From the NCBI GenBank assembly GCA_035519475.1, contig DATIWI010000223.1:1-5497 (forward strand): a stretch of DNA of 5,497 nt. The letters run 5' to 3'. The translations under genes and the position numbers were made by a program. Below the pieces are notes generated by a model. That model was not told the origin of the DNA. It saw nothing but the letters and a program-made list of their open reading frames with translations, and did no database searches. The first letter of the stretch is position 1, and every line of letters starts with the position of its first letter. Below are positions 5,223 to 5,497 of the stretch, piece after piece. The stretch comes from Fen-1467 sp035519475 (GTDB lineage: Bacteria > Verrucomicrobiota > Verrucomicrobiia > Opitutales > Opitutaceae).

Positions 5223-5497
5223 TCATTGTTTGCGCGGATACTTCGGTTGAGGCAGCAACGCCTCCAATTCGCGAAGTTCCTTTAGGCCGATCCTGCCGGA
5301 TTCGATCAGATGGGCCATCACCGGCTCGGCTGTGCCACCGAGCCGTCGGACGAGATCCTCAACCAGTGCACCCACCGTGGACTTGTGGGAAACCGCCGGC
5401 GTGAATACATGTGCGTTGCCAATCTTCTTCACCCGTTCCACCGCGCCTTTCTCCTCCAGCCGGTAAACGATGGTCTGCACCGTCGTGTACTCAGGTC
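5223..5497 (-). CDS. BlaI/MecI-type transcriptional repressor (partial, N-terminus beyond the window)
   Basis: Ninety C-terminal residues of a small winged-helix repressor are visible, ending at a TGA at 5223-5225. The family is usually about 120-130 residues, so roughly 30-40 are missing on the right. The visible part opens with PEYTTVQTIVYRLEEKGAV (1-19), the end of the DNA-recognition helix and following helix typical of BlaI/MecI. The wing VKKIGNAHVFTP (22-33) follows, then a helical dimerisation tail with LVRRLGG (47-53) and KELRELEALLP (72-82). The frame continues in register past the GTG at 5480 to the window edge, and the residues before it (PEYTT) belong to the family motif, so that GTG is an internal valine codon and not the start. 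BlaI proteins bind operators as dimers and are inactivated after signalling by an M56 membrane protease, which is encoded 13 bases downstream here. The operator and promoter should lie beyond the right edge. No resistance gene is visible, so the controlled genes are unknown. Confidence 0.9.
   Translation of the reverse strand, partial: PEYTTVQTIVYRLEEKGAVERVKKIGNAHVFTPAVSHKSTVGALVEDLVRRLGGTAEPVMAHLIESGRIGLKELRELEALLPQPKYPRKQ

Noticed and set aside
5223..5480. A complete 85-residue small gene starting at the GTG at 5480
   Set aside because: The frame stays open to the window edge, and the preceding residues PEYTT belong to the BlaI family motif, so this is the C-terminal part of a longer gene.
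1..5497. CRISPR arrays, tRNA or rRNA genes, insertion sequences and prophage parts
   Set aside because: No regularly spaced direct repeats, tRNA-like cloverleaf sequence, transposase or integrase motifs were seen on either strand by eye.

Overview
The window is GC-rich bacterial DNA. Three central-metabolism genes fill the left two thirds, and a two-gene regulatory pair of lower GC fills the right third. The predicted proteins resemble those of Verrucomicrobia of the Opitutus type: a single-step LL-diaminopimelate aminotransferase (DapL), and a BlaI-like repressor paired with an M56 peptidase that carries a TonB-type C-terminus. This placement is inferred from gene content only. Other GC-rich phyla that use DapL, or that carry BlaI/M56-TonB pairs, cannot be excluded.

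Layout. Positions 1-1397 (minus) hold most of nadB, L-aspartate oxidase, whose C-terminus lies beyond the left edge. Positions 1488-2330 (minus) hold a complete panC, pantothenate synthetase, 90 bases upstream of nadB and probably in one transcript with it. Positions 2331-2476 are a short divergent control region. It has an AT-rich island in which candidate promoters for panC (minus) and dapL (plus) overlap almost completely. Positions 2477-3700 (plus) hold a complete dapL. Positions 3701-3805 are a convergent spacer with a perfect 7-bp inverted repeat. Positions 3806-5209 (minus) hold a complete membrane M56 (BlaR1-type) metallopeptidase fused to a TonB C-terminal domain. Positions 5223-5497 (minus) hold the C-terminal part of a BlaI/MecI-type winged-helix repressor, whose N-terminus lies beyond the right edge.

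How the genes fit together. NadB consumes aspartate for NAD synthesis. PanC joins pantoate to beta-alanine, which is usually made from aspartate, on the way to coenzyme A. DapL acts in the aspartate-derived lysine/diaminopimelate pathway. The left part is therefore a small group of aspartate-linked biosynthetic genes around one divergent promoter region. The right part is a separate module: a repressor gene followed after 13 bases by a membrane protease with the HExxH zinc motif. In the BlaR1/BlaI model the protease inactivates the repressor after a signal. Here the usual penicillin-binding sensor domain is absent and a periplasmic TonB_C domain takes its place, so the signal is unknown.

I found no RNA genes, mobile elements, CRISPR arrays or long repeats. 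The most interesting items are the M56-TonB_C/BlaI pair, the drop in GC just after dapL, and the overlapping divergent promoters.
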